64,000 nucleotides of DNA. Origin: Aspidiotus rigidus (lineage: Eukaryota > Arthropoda > Insecta > Hemiptera > Diaspididae). Below the pieces are notes generated by a model that was not told the DNA's origin, made no database searches, and saw only the letters and a program-made list of their open reading frames with translations. The stretch covers positions 1 to 64,000 of the forward strand of contig JAVHKY010000095.1 in assembly GCA_035079385.1 (NCBI GenBank), given 5' to 3'. Position numbers and translations under genes: made by a program. Shown here one piece after another: positions 34,606-42,799 of this stretch; the first letter of the stretch is position 1, and each line of letters begins with the position of its first letter.

Positions 34606-35206
34606 CATAGGCCTACCGAGTGACACCAAAAAACTATAAATACAGGTCCCATTGACTGTATTTTTCATTGCGCCTACAGCCTCCTTCGAGAGAACATCTC
34701 TGTCTTGACTAGATATTTTTTCAAAGTTTTTGTCAGTGTCTGATGCACTTAATCTTGGGGTGATAACCCAGGCTGATAAAAAGATATTTCTCAACACCCA
34801 CTATTTCTCATAGGCCTACCGAGTATACATAGCCAGATAGATCACCAAAAAACTATAAATACAGGTCCCATTGACTGTATTTTTCATTGCGCCTACAGCC
34901 TCCTTTGAGAGAACATCTCTGTCTTGACTTGTTCTTGGTATACTCTTGACTAGATATTTTTTCAAAGTTTTTGTCAGTGTCTGATGCACTTAATCTTGGG
35001 GTGATAACCCAGGCTGATAAAAAGATATTTCTCAATACCCCATAGGCCTACCGAGTGACACCAAAAAAACTATAAATACAGGTCCCATTGACTGTATTTT
35101 TCATTGCGCCTACAACTTCCTTCGAGAGAACATCTCTGTCTTGACTTGCTCTTGGTATACTCTTGACTAGAGATTTTTCCGAGTTTTTGTCAGTTGTGAT
35201 AAAAAG
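34606..35206 (+). promoter_or_regulatory. Triplicated promoter/leader region of the Polinton 2 polymerase
   Basis: Three tandem copies begin CATAGGCCTACCGAG at 34606, 34809 and 35041 (203, 232 and 166 bp). Each contains TATAAATA (34635-34642, 34854-34861, 35071-35078), then GGTCCCATTGACTGTATTTTTCATTG and a GAGAACATCTCTGTCTTGAC segment. The last copy runs directly into ATG 35207. The earlier copies end with CTGATAAAAAGATATTTCTC in place of the GATAAAAAGATGG start context, so they look like duplicated 5' ends without the coding start. Predicted start sites are about 30 nt after each TATA. Confidence 0.75.
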
Positions 35207-36571
35207 ATGGAAGCTTTCCAAGGCTACAACGTGAAACAATTACGCGAGCTCGCTCGATCTGTAAATATTAAATATTATTATAAACTTAGAAAATTAGATC
35301 TAGTTATAGCGCTTACTAACAACTCTAATGTAAGTGTAAATATTACTAACATCCAAAAAAATGAAAAAACTTGCACGCCTAAAATTAATTTAAGTTCTAT
35401 ATTTCCATTTAAGTTAGGTGTTGTGTGTAAATATTTGAAAAAACGTCGTAATATTCCTAAGTGGATGAAAAAAATTATTGAAGGAACTGTAAATACTACC
35501 CATATTTCTTCACATCGAGAAGAAACTCTTCCGTCTAAGGTAGTAGAACCTACGAGTGAAATCATACTCGATACTATTGAAAAAGTAAGACAGATAGCTA
35601 GAAATAATAATAATAATAAATATTATAATTTACATAATATAGACGATTTGATTACTCCGACATTTAATTTGGAAGATATTTTCCCTTTTGATACAGATTT
35701 ATTCTTGGAATGTAAAAAAACTCGCACTATTCCTTTATGGTTGAAAAAATATATTAGACCTTCTAAGGTAAGGAAGCCTAGAATTATTCCGCATTCAGTC
35801 GAGAATAATGTGGAATGCTTCAGAAAAATAAGAAAAACAGTTGAATTTTCAGAACACAAAGAAAAACCAGAATTTTCAGAACGTTTAGACTCGTATAAAG
35901 GTATTAAGAGTTCCGACTCTGAATATTTAGTTACTAGAAAACCAACACGTCCTCACGCTCTCGATAAATATGTAAAACCTGTCTTTGGTCCTCATCTTCC
36001 TTCAGTTCATGTTCCTAAAATTATTGTCACAACTCCGGAACCTGAAAATGTAGGTGATTGTGGGACTGTAGAAGTTGAAATGGACGCTTTCTTATACGAA
36101 TTATGCGGTGTTCTGCCACCAGCTACTGAAGAAGAATTATTAAATAATGATCTATATTTAAGTGACTCCGACGATGATGATGATGACGATGATTCCGAGT
36201 TGGATAATGAAGATTTCGACTGGGGAACTCTGGTACATGAGGCTATGCGAGAGATTGAAAATGAAGATAATATTACCTCCTCCGACTCGGAATCAAATGA
36301 TACAGTATACTTAGGAGGTGGTGACGGTTTAATGTACATAAATATTGAAAATATCTCGTCGAGATTCATAAGAAAATTTCGAAGTCATGTAAAAGATTAT
36401 AAAATTAGTTTGAAGAAAAATCTGAAGAATATAGGTAAATTAGATCTGGTAACTCGAGCACTCGATGAAATGGTTTCCTATGCTAAAAAAGAAACCAACT
36501 TTCAGACTGGGGATAAATTACGTATAATTATCGAGGATCCTGAATTCATGTTCCCTATTTTCACAGGATAG
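35207..36571 (+). CDS. Polinton 2 polymerase, N-terminal part ending at an in-frame TAG (454 aa)
   Basis: ATG 35207 follows the third promoter copy. Residues about 6-36 form a SAP/Rho-N-like helix pair (GYNVKQLRELARSVN then YYYKLRKLDLV), as seen at the start of many Polinton polymerase proteins, implying nucleic-acid binding. Two internal repeats follow: NLSSIFPF...IPKWMKK at about 61-89 and NLEDIFPF...IPLWLKK at about 154-181, sharing an IFPF-(14)-IP.W.KK pattern. A low-complexity acidic run (eight consecutive Asp) is encoded near 36170-36200. The last 75 residues are basic. The stop TAG (36569-36571) is followed by open sequence in the same frame with no ATG nearby, so I read this as the N-terminal third of one polymerase gene rather than a separate gene. 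Confidence 0.7.
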   Translation: MEAFQGYNVKQLRELARSVNIKYYYKLRKLDLVIALTNNSNVSVNITNIQKNEKTCTPKINLSSIFPFKLGVVCKYLKKRRNIPKWMKKIIEGTVNTTHISSHREETLPSKVVEPTSEIILDTIEKVRQIARNNNNNKYYNLHNIDDLITPTFNLEDIFPFDTDLFLECKKTRTIPLWLKKYIRPSKVRKPRIIPHSVENNVECFRKIRKTVEFSEHKEKPEFSERLDSYKGIKSSDSEYLVTRKPTRPHALDKYVKPVFGPHLPSVHVPKIIVTTPEPENVGDCGTVEVEMDAFLYELCGVLPPATEEELLNNDLYLSDSDDDDDDDDSELDNEDFDWGTLVHEAMREIENEDNITSSDSESNDTVYLGGGDGLMYINIENISSRFIRKFRSHVKDYKISLKKNLKNIGKLDLVTRALDEMVSYAKKETNFQTGDKLRIIIEDPEFMFPIFTG

Positions 36572-38500
36572 GATTGTAAGGACCATGTAAATAAGTTGAA
36601 AGAAAAAGTAGAACAAATATTAACTTCGAACGAGAAAATCAATATCGAAAACTGTATATTTCAGATACACGTTGTAAATATGCCACGAGGTGCATCAAAT
36701 TCTCGTAAAATAATTAATTTAAACAAAGATATACGCACAAAACAGTGTATAGTACAGATTAAGAATTCTGATAATTTATGTTGCCCACGAGCGGTTATTG
36801 TAGGTCTTACGTACTATAGTAATATCATTTTAGATAGAGAATTAACACCTAGTCAGATTAAAATGGTCCGCACAGGGCGACCGCTACAAACTGAGCTTGC
36901 TCGTGAACTGTGTAACCGGTTAGGAGAATACACAGAGGAAGGTTTCACTTTAGACGATATTCGTAATTTAGAAAATTTATTAGATATACAAATTAAAATA
37001 ATAGACGCGGAAGATTTAAATAGAATAACGTATAAGGGTAAAGACAAAGATATAGTAATTAATCTCTATAAAAACGGCAATCATTTTGATTGCATTTCTT
37101 CAATGACTGCTTTCTTTGGTAGTTCTTATTATTGTGACAAATGTGATAAACCATTGTCAACCGATAGGCATAAAACCCACAAATGTAAGGTTGAGAAGAA
37201 AGTCTGCCCCCTCTGCATGAAAGAGGAACATCCTCCCGAAACTATAAAAAAGGTGTATTGTACACAATGTAACAGGTATTGTTACAATAATCAATGTCTG
37301 TTGGATCATGAAACAGACGTATGTCTCGTTGTTTATAAATGCAAGACGTGTTGCAAACTTGTACAGAGAAGTTGTACATACGACCACAAATGTGGTTTTG
37401 AAAAGTGTAAAAATTGTGGACAGGTAGTTGAAATTAATGTTCACAAATGCTTTATGTTGAATCGTAAGGCGAAGGGAGGTAAGTGTAATGTGAAAAATTG
37501 TGATAATTGCGATATACATATTCCTACTCCTTGTATAGTAGAGAATACAGATATTCAACGTATTGTAGGTAAAAATTATCGTCAGTTATCTTTGAAAATA
37601 CATCCAGATAAAGGGGGTAATGAAGAAGATCAGAAAACTTTGAATATTGCCTACAAAAAAATATTAGAATTAATGAGAAATAATCCTAATTCTTTTTCAT
37701 CTAAAGACTTCCACGATAATCATAATATTTTCAGAGAATTAGATATAGAATGTTATTGTGGGTGTGATTTTGAACCACCCGTTGTAAATAAAAAATGTAC
37801 ATATTCGGAGAAATACATTTTCTTCGACTACGAATGCCAACAGGAAACTGGGGTACATATACCTAACCTAATTGTAGCGCACGATTTTGAGGGTAATAGT
37901 TATAGATTTAATAATAATGATGAATTTTGCAAATGGTTAATTTCTAAGGAACATTCTGGATACACGGCTATTGCGCACTATGCCAAGGGTTATGATAGTC
38001 AATTTATTATGCAATATTGCGTTAAAAATACCATTAAACCGTTTACAATTTATAACGGTACAAAATTGATGCTTCTTGAAGTTCCTAGTATATGGTTAAA
38101 AGTAATTGATTCCCATAACTTCATCTCGGCTCCTCTGTCCACCTTCCCAAAGACATTTGGTCTTACAGAATTGAAGAAAGGGTATTTCCCACATTTTTTC
38201 AATACTAAAGAAAATGAAAATTATGTGGGTCCGATTCCCGATAAAAAATACTACGGTTACAACACCATGAAATCTGACGCTCGAAAAGCTTTCTTAACAT
38301 GGTACATTGAAAAAATTCAAGAAAATTATATTTTTGATCTGAAAAAAGATCTATTAGCATATTGTAATTCAGACGTCGACATTTTAAGGCGTAGCTGTAT
38401 AGAATTAAGACGAGAATTTTTAGGTATTGCAAACATAGACCCATTTAGATATATCACTCTCCCTCTGTCTGCATGGCTATATTTAGATCGAAATATTTAA
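36572..38500 (+). CDS. Polinton 2 polymerase, middle part: OTU-like region, zinc clusters, J-like segment, exonuclease
   Basis: Same frame as 35207-36571, after the TAG. Order of regions: an OTU-like papain-fold candidate with Asp/Cys (SDNLCCPRA, near 36765) and a later NHFD (near 37080); several CxxC/HxxxxC zinc clusters (37131-37510); a J-domain-like stretch YRQLSLKIHPDKGGNEED (37579-37632, HPDKGG at 37601-37618); then the 3'-5' exonuclease, with ExoI FFDYEC (37819), ExoII AHYAKGYDSQF near 37976 and ExoIII YCNSDVDIL near 38359. The frame runs off into a stop at 38500 after a 1-nt loss near 38460, beyond which the next frame continues. The frame has no ATG until 36680, which supports continuity with the upstream frame. 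Confidence 0.82.
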   Translation, partial: DCKDHVNKLKEKVEQILTSNEKINIENCIFQIHVVNMPRGASNSRKIINLNKDIRTKQCIVQIKNSDNLCCPRAVIVGLTYYSNIILDRELTPSQIKMVRTGRPLQTELARELCNRLGEYTEEGFTLDDIRNLENLLDIQIKIIDAEDLNRITYKGKDKDIVINLYKNGNHFDCISSMTAFFGSSYYCDKCDKPLSTDRHKTHKCKVEKKVCPLCMKEEHPPETIKKVYCTQCNRYCYNNQCLLDHETDVCLVVYKCKTCCKLVQRSCTYDHKCGFEKCKNCGQVVEINVHKCFMLNRKAKGGKCNVKNCDNCDIHIPTPCIVENTDIQRIVGKNYRQLSLKIHPDKGGNEEDQKTLNIAYKKILELMRNNPNSFSSKDFHDNHNIFRELDIECYCGCDFEPPVVNKKCTYSEKYIFFDYECQQETGVHIPNLIVAHDFEGNSYRFNNNDEFCKWLISKEHSGYTAIAHYAKGYDSQFIMQYCVKNTIKPFTIYNGTKLMLLEVPSIWLKVIDSHNFISAPLSTFPKTFGLTELKKGYFPHFFNTKENENYVGPIPDKKYYGYNTMKSDARKAFLTWYIEKIQENYIFDLKKDLLAYCNSDVDILRRSCIELRREFLGIANIDPFRYITLPLSAWLYLDRNI

Positions 38501-40206
38501 AAAAGAATACATTAGGTATTTTTAATGAAAATTTCAAAGACCAGTACTCCAAGTCATCGATTGCTTGGTTACAATCTTTCAAAAATAGTGATATTCAACA
38601 CGCTTTGAACGGTGGGGAGGTTAAAATATGTGGGGAGAAAGTAGATGGTTTCGATGCCACAACGAATACAGTCTACCAATACCATGGGTGCTTTTGGCAC
38701 GGATGTCCTCGTTGTTTCCGTGAAAAAACTGTAAATAATGTCAAAAAAGAAGAAATGGGAGATTTATACGAGAAAACTAAAGAGCGTACTAAACAGTTGG
38801 AAGAGGGTGGGTATAAAATTGTAGAAATTTGGGAATGTCTTTGGAAAAAGTCGCCCGAATATAAAAAATATAAACATGTAGAAGTAATCGAACCCATAAA
38901 TGCTCGTGAGGCTTACTTCGGAGGTAGAACTGAGGTCTTTAAAGAAAAGGCTCATTCTACAACAGATAAAGTATTAAAATATATCGACGTCTGCTCACTC
39001 TATCCAACAGTTATGTACTACGATAAGTTTCCAGTTGGCCACCCCAAGAAAATTTTTAACCCCTCTGTCTATGACCCAAAATGGTTTGGTCTTATTAAGT
39101 GTAAAATTACCGCACCTAAAAATCTATACATTCCTGTAATTCCTATGAAGATTAAAATGGAGAAATCTGAAAAATTAGTCTTCTCCTTGTGTCGGTTGTG
39201 CACACAAAACAAACAATCTGTATGTAATCATACGGATGGTGAGCGATCATTTGTAGGTACTTGGACTACTGAAGAAATAAAGGTAGCGTTAGCGAATGGT
39301 TATAAAATTCTACAGATTTATGAAGTATATCATTTTAAAAGCAGCACTAATATTTTTAAGGGATATATTAATGATTTTATGAAAATTAAGTTAGAATCTA
39401 GCCCCCATAATTACCCTTCCAATGAAGCCTATGCTGAAGATGTTAAAAATAGGCAAGGTATAATACTAGACTTGGATAATATAAAACCTAATATTGTGAA
39501 AAGAACCATGGCCAAATTGTGCATGAATTCTTTGTACGGTAAGTTTGGTCAAAGAGATAATATGTGTCAAACTGAATTCGTTACAGAACCTAGTAAATTC
39601 TACGAAATTTTACTTAACGATAAATTGGAAGACGTAAATGTCTTCTACATTTCCGATGAAATGGTACAGATGACATACAGATATAAAGATATGTACGTAG
39701 ATAATCACTTTAATACTAATATTTTCATTGCGTTATTCACAACGGCCAATGCTAGACTTCGTTTACACAATCAGCTTGAAAAATTAGGGGAAGCTGTAGT
39801 GTATTGTGATACGGATTCTATAATTTATTACGACGACGGTAAAAATACTGTACCAACGGGAGATCTGCTGGGTGAATGGACTGACGAACTGAGTGGGGGA
39901 TATATAACTAAATTTTTAGCTACAGGTCCGAAGTCCTATTACTATACGACGAGTAATGGTAAGGAAGTTACTAAAGTGAAGGGTTTTACCCTTCATCATA
40001 ATAATGCTGCAAAAATTAATGGAGAAGCTTTGGAAAAATTAATTGATGGTAAAATTGAAAACATTGTAGTAACGAATAATCAGATAACCCGCGATAAAAA
40101 TAGTAAACAATTAGTTAATAAAGAGGAGACAAAAACTTTATCTTTTAATTTTGATAAAAGAATAATTATAGATAATTACAATACCATACCGTATGGTTAC
40201 AAATAA
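38461..40206 (+). CDS. Polinton 2 polymerase, C-terminal palm/fingers/TPR part
   Basis: Continuation of the polymerase after the shift near 38460; an ATG at 38473 exists but lies in mid-domain. Motif A is DVCSLYP (about 38986), motif B is KLCMNSLYGKFG (about 39514) and motif C is YCDTDS (39801-39820). All the expected catalytic residues are present, and the sequence between A and B holds the long insertion expected for protein-primed enzymes. The stop is at 40204-40206. Together with the two upstream parts this would be about 1,660 codons, long for a Polinton polymerase because of the added N-terminal regions. Function: protein-primed replication of the linear element from its TIR ends. With one nonsense codon and one 1-nt shift it is either newly inactivated or mis-sequenced. 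Confidence 0.88.
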   Translation, partial: PSVCMAIFRSKYLKKNTLGIFNENFKDQYSKSSIAWLQSFKNSDIQHALNGGEVKICGEKVDGFDATTNTVYQYHGCFWHGCPRCFREKTVNNVKKEEMGDLYEKTKERTKQLEEGGYKIVEIWECLWKKSPEYKKYKHVEVIEPINAREAYFGGRTEVFKEKAHSTTDKVLKYIDVCSLYPTVMYYDKFPVGHPKKIFNPSVYDPKWFGLIKCKITAPKNLYIPVIPMKIKMEKSEKLVFSLCRLCTQNKQSVCNHTDGERSFVGTWTTEEIKVALANGYKILQIYEVYHFKSSTNIFKGYINDFMKIKLESSPHNYPSNEAYAEDVKNRQGIILDLDNIKPNIVKRTMAKLCMNSLYGKFGQRDNMCQTEFVTEPSKFYEILLNDKLEDVNVFYISDEMVQMTYRYKDMYVDNHFNTNIFIALFTTANARLRLHNQLEKLGEAVVYCDTDSIIYYDDGKNTVPTGDLLGEWTDELSGGYITKFLATGPKSYYYTTSNGKEVTKVKGFTLHHNNAAKINGEALEKLIDGKIENIVVTNNQITRDKNSKQLVNKEETKTLSFNFDKRIIIDNYNTIPYGYK

Positions 40207-40311
40207 GTTTTTACTTCCTGCTTTTTTTGTAAATAGTTCTTTTCAGAACTACACGAGCTTGCTCGTGATTGTTAGATAAAATATTACTAACCCAAAAAAA
40301 AAAAAACTTGT
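40207..40311. other. Decayed duplicate of the polymerase 5' coding region
   Basis: CACGAGCTTGCTCG and AATATTACTAACCC here resemble the coding sequence at about 35241-35360 (CGCGAGCTCGCTCG and AATATTACTAACAT), indicating a partial duplication placed just after the polymerase stop. Confidence 0.55.
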
Positions 40312-40407
40312 ATGGTACAGTATGTTAAAAATATTGCATATGCTTACGGTGTTCCTAAATATTATAAGTTGAAATTATTACTGTACAGTACCCTTGGAAA
40401 AAATTAA
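40312..40407 (+). pseudogene. 31-codon SAP-like remnant
   Basis: A short ATG-to-stop frame reading MVQYVKNIAYAYGVPKYYKL and a leucine-rich end. It resembles the SAP-like motif that opens the polymerase (VKQLRELA...YYYKLRKLDL). It is preceded by the duplicated sequence at 40207-40311. It is most likely a leftover of a duplicated polymerase 5' end; translation as a micro-protein cannot be excluded. Confidence 0.4.
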
Positions 40408-40493
40408 TGTGTCTTCTCTCTCCACAGCGAATTCTTTTGTACAGTTTGTGGTAAAAGTACATATTTTAATTTATTCATATCTCTTAGAAGAAG

Positions 40494-40501
40494 TATACAT
40501 A
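40494..40501 (+). promoter_or_regulatory. TATA-like box of the 306-aa gene
   Basis: TATACATA 40 nt before ATG 40534. The position matches the TATAAATA boxes of the next two genes, which is the main reason to accept this weaker match. Confidence 0.5.
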
Positions 40502-40533
40502 GTGGAATAGGGCTCAACTTTTTTATTATTTTC

Positions 40534-41454
40534 ATGGCTCAAAATTCAGTTAAAAGCAGTCCTTTTCAGGATTACCTAGTCTATGAAAATAGAGGAAAGG
40601 TTAATGGTGTTATGATAGAACAATTATGCTCATTTATAAAACGACCATTTTGTAAGGAAGTAAGGCGCCGGTACCAAATAATTGAACCAATTATCGACAA
40701 TTTTTTCGAACATATGAAGAAAATAATACAAGCCGATCAAACTCTAATAATGAATGGCGAGTTATTTTCAGCTTTGAATATATTTTTATCAGATAATGAT
40801 GAATCTGGGTCACCTATACCTCATACAGTACGTAATCGTTTGCAAAAATCGAAAGCTACTTTCAAAGTTACTAAAGGAGGGGGATTGAAATGCAACTCTT
40901 GGATTAAACGTGTTTTCCTTTCGGGTGAAGCGGCAAACTGGCTTTTAGGTCGATTTGACTACGATGACGAAGACATTACCGACATATATTTTTTTGTCTT
41001 ATATAACGAGGAAATTTTTGGAAAATTCAGGCCTGAAGGAGTTCCATGTATTCACAGAGGGTATGATACATATATAAAATTAGTACCATTAAATACTGGG
41101 AAATATATTCGCGTTCACATTAACAGTAGTAGCGAAAGTTGCAAACCTGATGATATTCCAAATATATTTCGACAATTTGATACATTCTTTTTCTATTTCA
41201 TCGAATTAACAAAACCTGATAATGTACGAATTTTCACTAAAGAATGCGAATGTCAATATATAAATGAAAGTAAAGTAATAGGTCATTTGTATCCTGTTAT
41301 AATGAAAAGTATTAAAACTGAGGATGATTGTTGGTGTGTCACAGAAATAATCGAAAAAATGCGAAAGTATTTCATGAAAGTTAGGAAGTTGCAGTTTGAA
41401 TGTGGTCTAAATTTTCTTGTGCCCAAATGTTCGCATTGTACCTCAGTCCTATGA
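40534..41454 (+). CDS. 306-aa Polinton 2 protein, possibly a divergent nucleotidyltransferase
   Basis: Intact frame with its own TATA-like box and an AATAAA 35 nt after the stop, so this is a credible gene. The N-terminal 90 residues are helical and basic. Residues about 130-160 read FLSGEAANWLLGRF, then DYDDEDITDIYFFVLYNEEI. This recalls the Gly-Ala helix followed by a D-x-D strand of DNA polymerase beta-type nucleotidyltransferases, but the second aspartate of the usual D-I-D is a tyrosine, so activity is doubtful. The C-terminal 90 residues hold several cysteines (CECQ, CWC, and CGLNFLVPKCSHC at the end) that could bind zinc. I do not recognise the family with confidence; a capsid or regulatory protein remains possible. 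Confidence 0.6.
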   Translation: MAQNSVKSSPFQDYLVYENRGKVNGVMIEQLCSFIKRPFCKEVRRRYQIIEPIIDNFFEHMKKIIQADQTLIMNGELFSALNIFLSDNDESGSPIPHTVRNRLQKSKATFKVTKGGGLKCNSWIKRVFLSGEAANWLLGRFDYDDEDITDIYFFVLYNEEIFGKFRPEGVPCIHRGYDTYIKLVPLNTGKYIRVHINSSSESCKPDDIPNIFRQFDTFFFYFIELTKPDNVRIFTKECECQYINESKVIGHLYPVIMKSIKTEDDCWCVTEIIEKMRKYFMKVRKLQFECGLNFLVPKCSHCTSVL

Positions 41455-41489
41455 AATTTGGCGCTCTAAGACTTACAGATCGGGTACCT

Positions 41490-41495
41490 AATAAA
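41490..41495 (+). terminator. Poly(A) signal AATAAA of the 306-aa gene
   Basis: A canonical hexamer lies 35 nt after the stop at 41454 and 84 nt before the TATA box of the next gene, so the two genes look separately transcribed. Confidence 0.55.
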
Positions 41496-41578
41496 AAAGA
41501 ATTTGAAACCCTACGAAATTATAGCTTTTTACAAGATTTGGTCTTTTTTTCATAACATGTGAAACATCACCTGACGTC

Positions 41579-41586
41579 TATAAATA
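41579..41586 (+). promoter_or_regulatory. TATA box of the piggyBac-finger gene
   Basis: TATAAATA 39 nt before ATG 41618. The predicted transcript leader would be only about 10 nt. Confidence 0.6.
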
Positions 41587-41617
41587 TAGTAAGTGGGTTT
41601 TCTTCACTATTAGAAAA

Positions 41618-42034
41618 ATGAATTACATGGAACAATGTAATCAGGCTATTCTGAAATTTTTTCCTACTCCACTGTCACGGGATGAAATATCATACAAGAT
41701 TGAAACTAACTGTGAACAACAAAACCTAAAAACAGATGGCATTAGAAGACTGTCAGATCATTGGAACTATGGTCCATTATTACTATCAGACCAACAGAAC
41801 TGTGGTCCACCATTAACATTGGCCCGACAAAAACATTATTTGCAAGAAATAGATGAATACACAGTGAATAATTGTAAGAAAAGGAAAGCTTGTAGGAACT
41901 GTTACAAAAAATTATCAATTACAGAAGGAAGGGATATTGCTAGGAAGAAAACAAGGAAAGTATCTACATTTTGTAATAAGTGCCTGGATAAACCATTTTT
42001 ATATTCAGAGTGTTTCGAAGAATGTCATAAGTAG
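41618..42034 (+). CDS. Protein with piggyBac-type C-terminal cysteine-rich finger (138 aa)
   Basis: Intact gene with its own TATA box. Residues 1-90 show no known domain; QAILKFFPTPLSRDE at the start resembles the start of the 45070 gene (EAIKKLFPVPVTGK), so both share a common N-terminal motif. Residues about 86-137 read KKRKACRNCYKKL ... STFCNKCLDKPFLYSECFEECH. The pattern is C-x2-C, 21 residues, C-x2-C, a CF pair and a terminal C/H, which is the arrangement of the cysteine-rich domain that ends piggyBac transposases and binds their transposon ends. No transposase catalytic core is present. A captured DNA-end-binding domain serving the Polinton is inferred. The 3' end of this gene is duplicated in inverted orientation at about 44300-44390. 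Confidence 0.65.
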   Translation: MNYMEQCNQAILKFFPTPLSRDEISYKIETNCEQQNLKTDGIRRLSDHWNYGPLLLSDQQNCGPPLTLARQKHYLQEIDEYTVNNCKKRKACRNCYKKLSITEGRDIARKKTRKVSTFCNKCLDKPFLYSECFEECHK

Positions 42035-42049
42035 AGGGTATTGTCAAGA

Positions 42050-42202
42050 ATGAAATCCGAAGCTACATTGTATAATACATCAAACCATGTGAGAAGAACA
42101 TCGGCAAAAAAATTAAGAACTTATATTTCAGCGTATCCAAATCAGAGTCGTTCAAATATAAGTCGTTATTCAAGAAAACTTAAGTCTTTGTTAACGTTCT
42201 GA
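42050..42202 (+). CDS. Small basic ORF, copy 1 (50 aa)
   Basis: It begins 15 nt after the previous stop. Encodes MKSEATLYN, then SNHVRRTSAKKLRTYIS and a tail SRYSRKLKSLLTF, rich in Arg, Lys, Ser and Tyr. Related frames at 42623-42799 and 43080-43241 differ by insertions and deletions in multiples of three and end at the same stop. No TATA box is seen. I recognise no family; a small DNA-binding or virion-core-like basic peptide is a guess. The alternative is that it is only part of the duplicated unit that carries the hairpin array. Confidence 0.45.
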   Translation: MKSEATLYNTSNHVRRTSAKKLRTYISAYPNQSRSNISRYSRKLKSLLTF

Positions 42203-42500
42203 TGGTATTTTTTATCGTTTTATGTACTGTCAGACATGACCTGACGGTCTTTTTTCCATTATATGTACTGTCAGACATGACCCGACAATAGATTTATGTA
42301 CTGTCAGACATGACCTGGCGGTCTTTTTTTCCATTATATGTACTGTCAGACATGACCTGACGGTCTTTTTTTTTTCATTATATGTACTGTCAGACATGAC
42401 CTGACAATAGATTTATGTACTGTCAGACATGACCTGACGGTCTTTTTTTCCCATTATATGTACTGTCAGATATGACCTGACAATAGATTTTCTCATATTT
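42203..42500 (+). repeat. Hairpin minisatellite array 1
   Basis: About seven units of TGTACTGTCAGACATGACCTGAC separated either by GGTCTTTTTTTCCATTATA or by AATAGATTTA. Each core is an imperfect palindrome (GTCAG, ACATGAC loop, CTGAC), often followed by a run of T. Confidence 0.9.
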
Positions 42501-42622
42501 TATCATTTTCTCCAAATTTCTTTGCGCAATTCATGCTATTCGGAAATTGTCACGAAGTAAGAGTGTTCCAATGTTCCCTACCTACCTACATTGAAGATGT
42601 AATATTTTTCGCCTACTTCAGA

Positions 42623-42799
42623 ATGAAATCTCGATATGTGACTCATCAAAACTGTGTTCCATATTCAAACCATGTGAGAAGAACATCGACAAAAAAATTA
42701 AGAACTTATATTTCAACGTATCCAAATCAGAATCATATCCAGAGTCGTTCACATATAAGTCGTTATTCAAGAAAACTTAAGTCTTTGTTAACGTTCTGA
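42623..42799 (+). CDS. Small basic ORF, copy 2 (58 aa)
   Basis: Starts MKSRYVTHQNC and shares SNHVRRTS.KKLRTYIS.YPNQ and SRYSRKLKSLLTF with copy 1, with extra codons (a 24-nt length difference, 8 codons). The frame can be extended upstream to an ATG at 42533, but the homology to the other copies starts at 42623. Confidence 0.45.
   Translation: MKSRYVTHQNCVPYSNHVRRTSTKKLRTYISTYPNQNHIQSRSHISRYSRKLKSLLTF

Noticed and set aside
34582..35239. Three similar minus-strand frames upstream of the Polinton 2 polymerase
   Set aside because: They are shadows of the triplicated promoter unit, and the plus-strand TATA-plus-ATG reading explains the sequence better.
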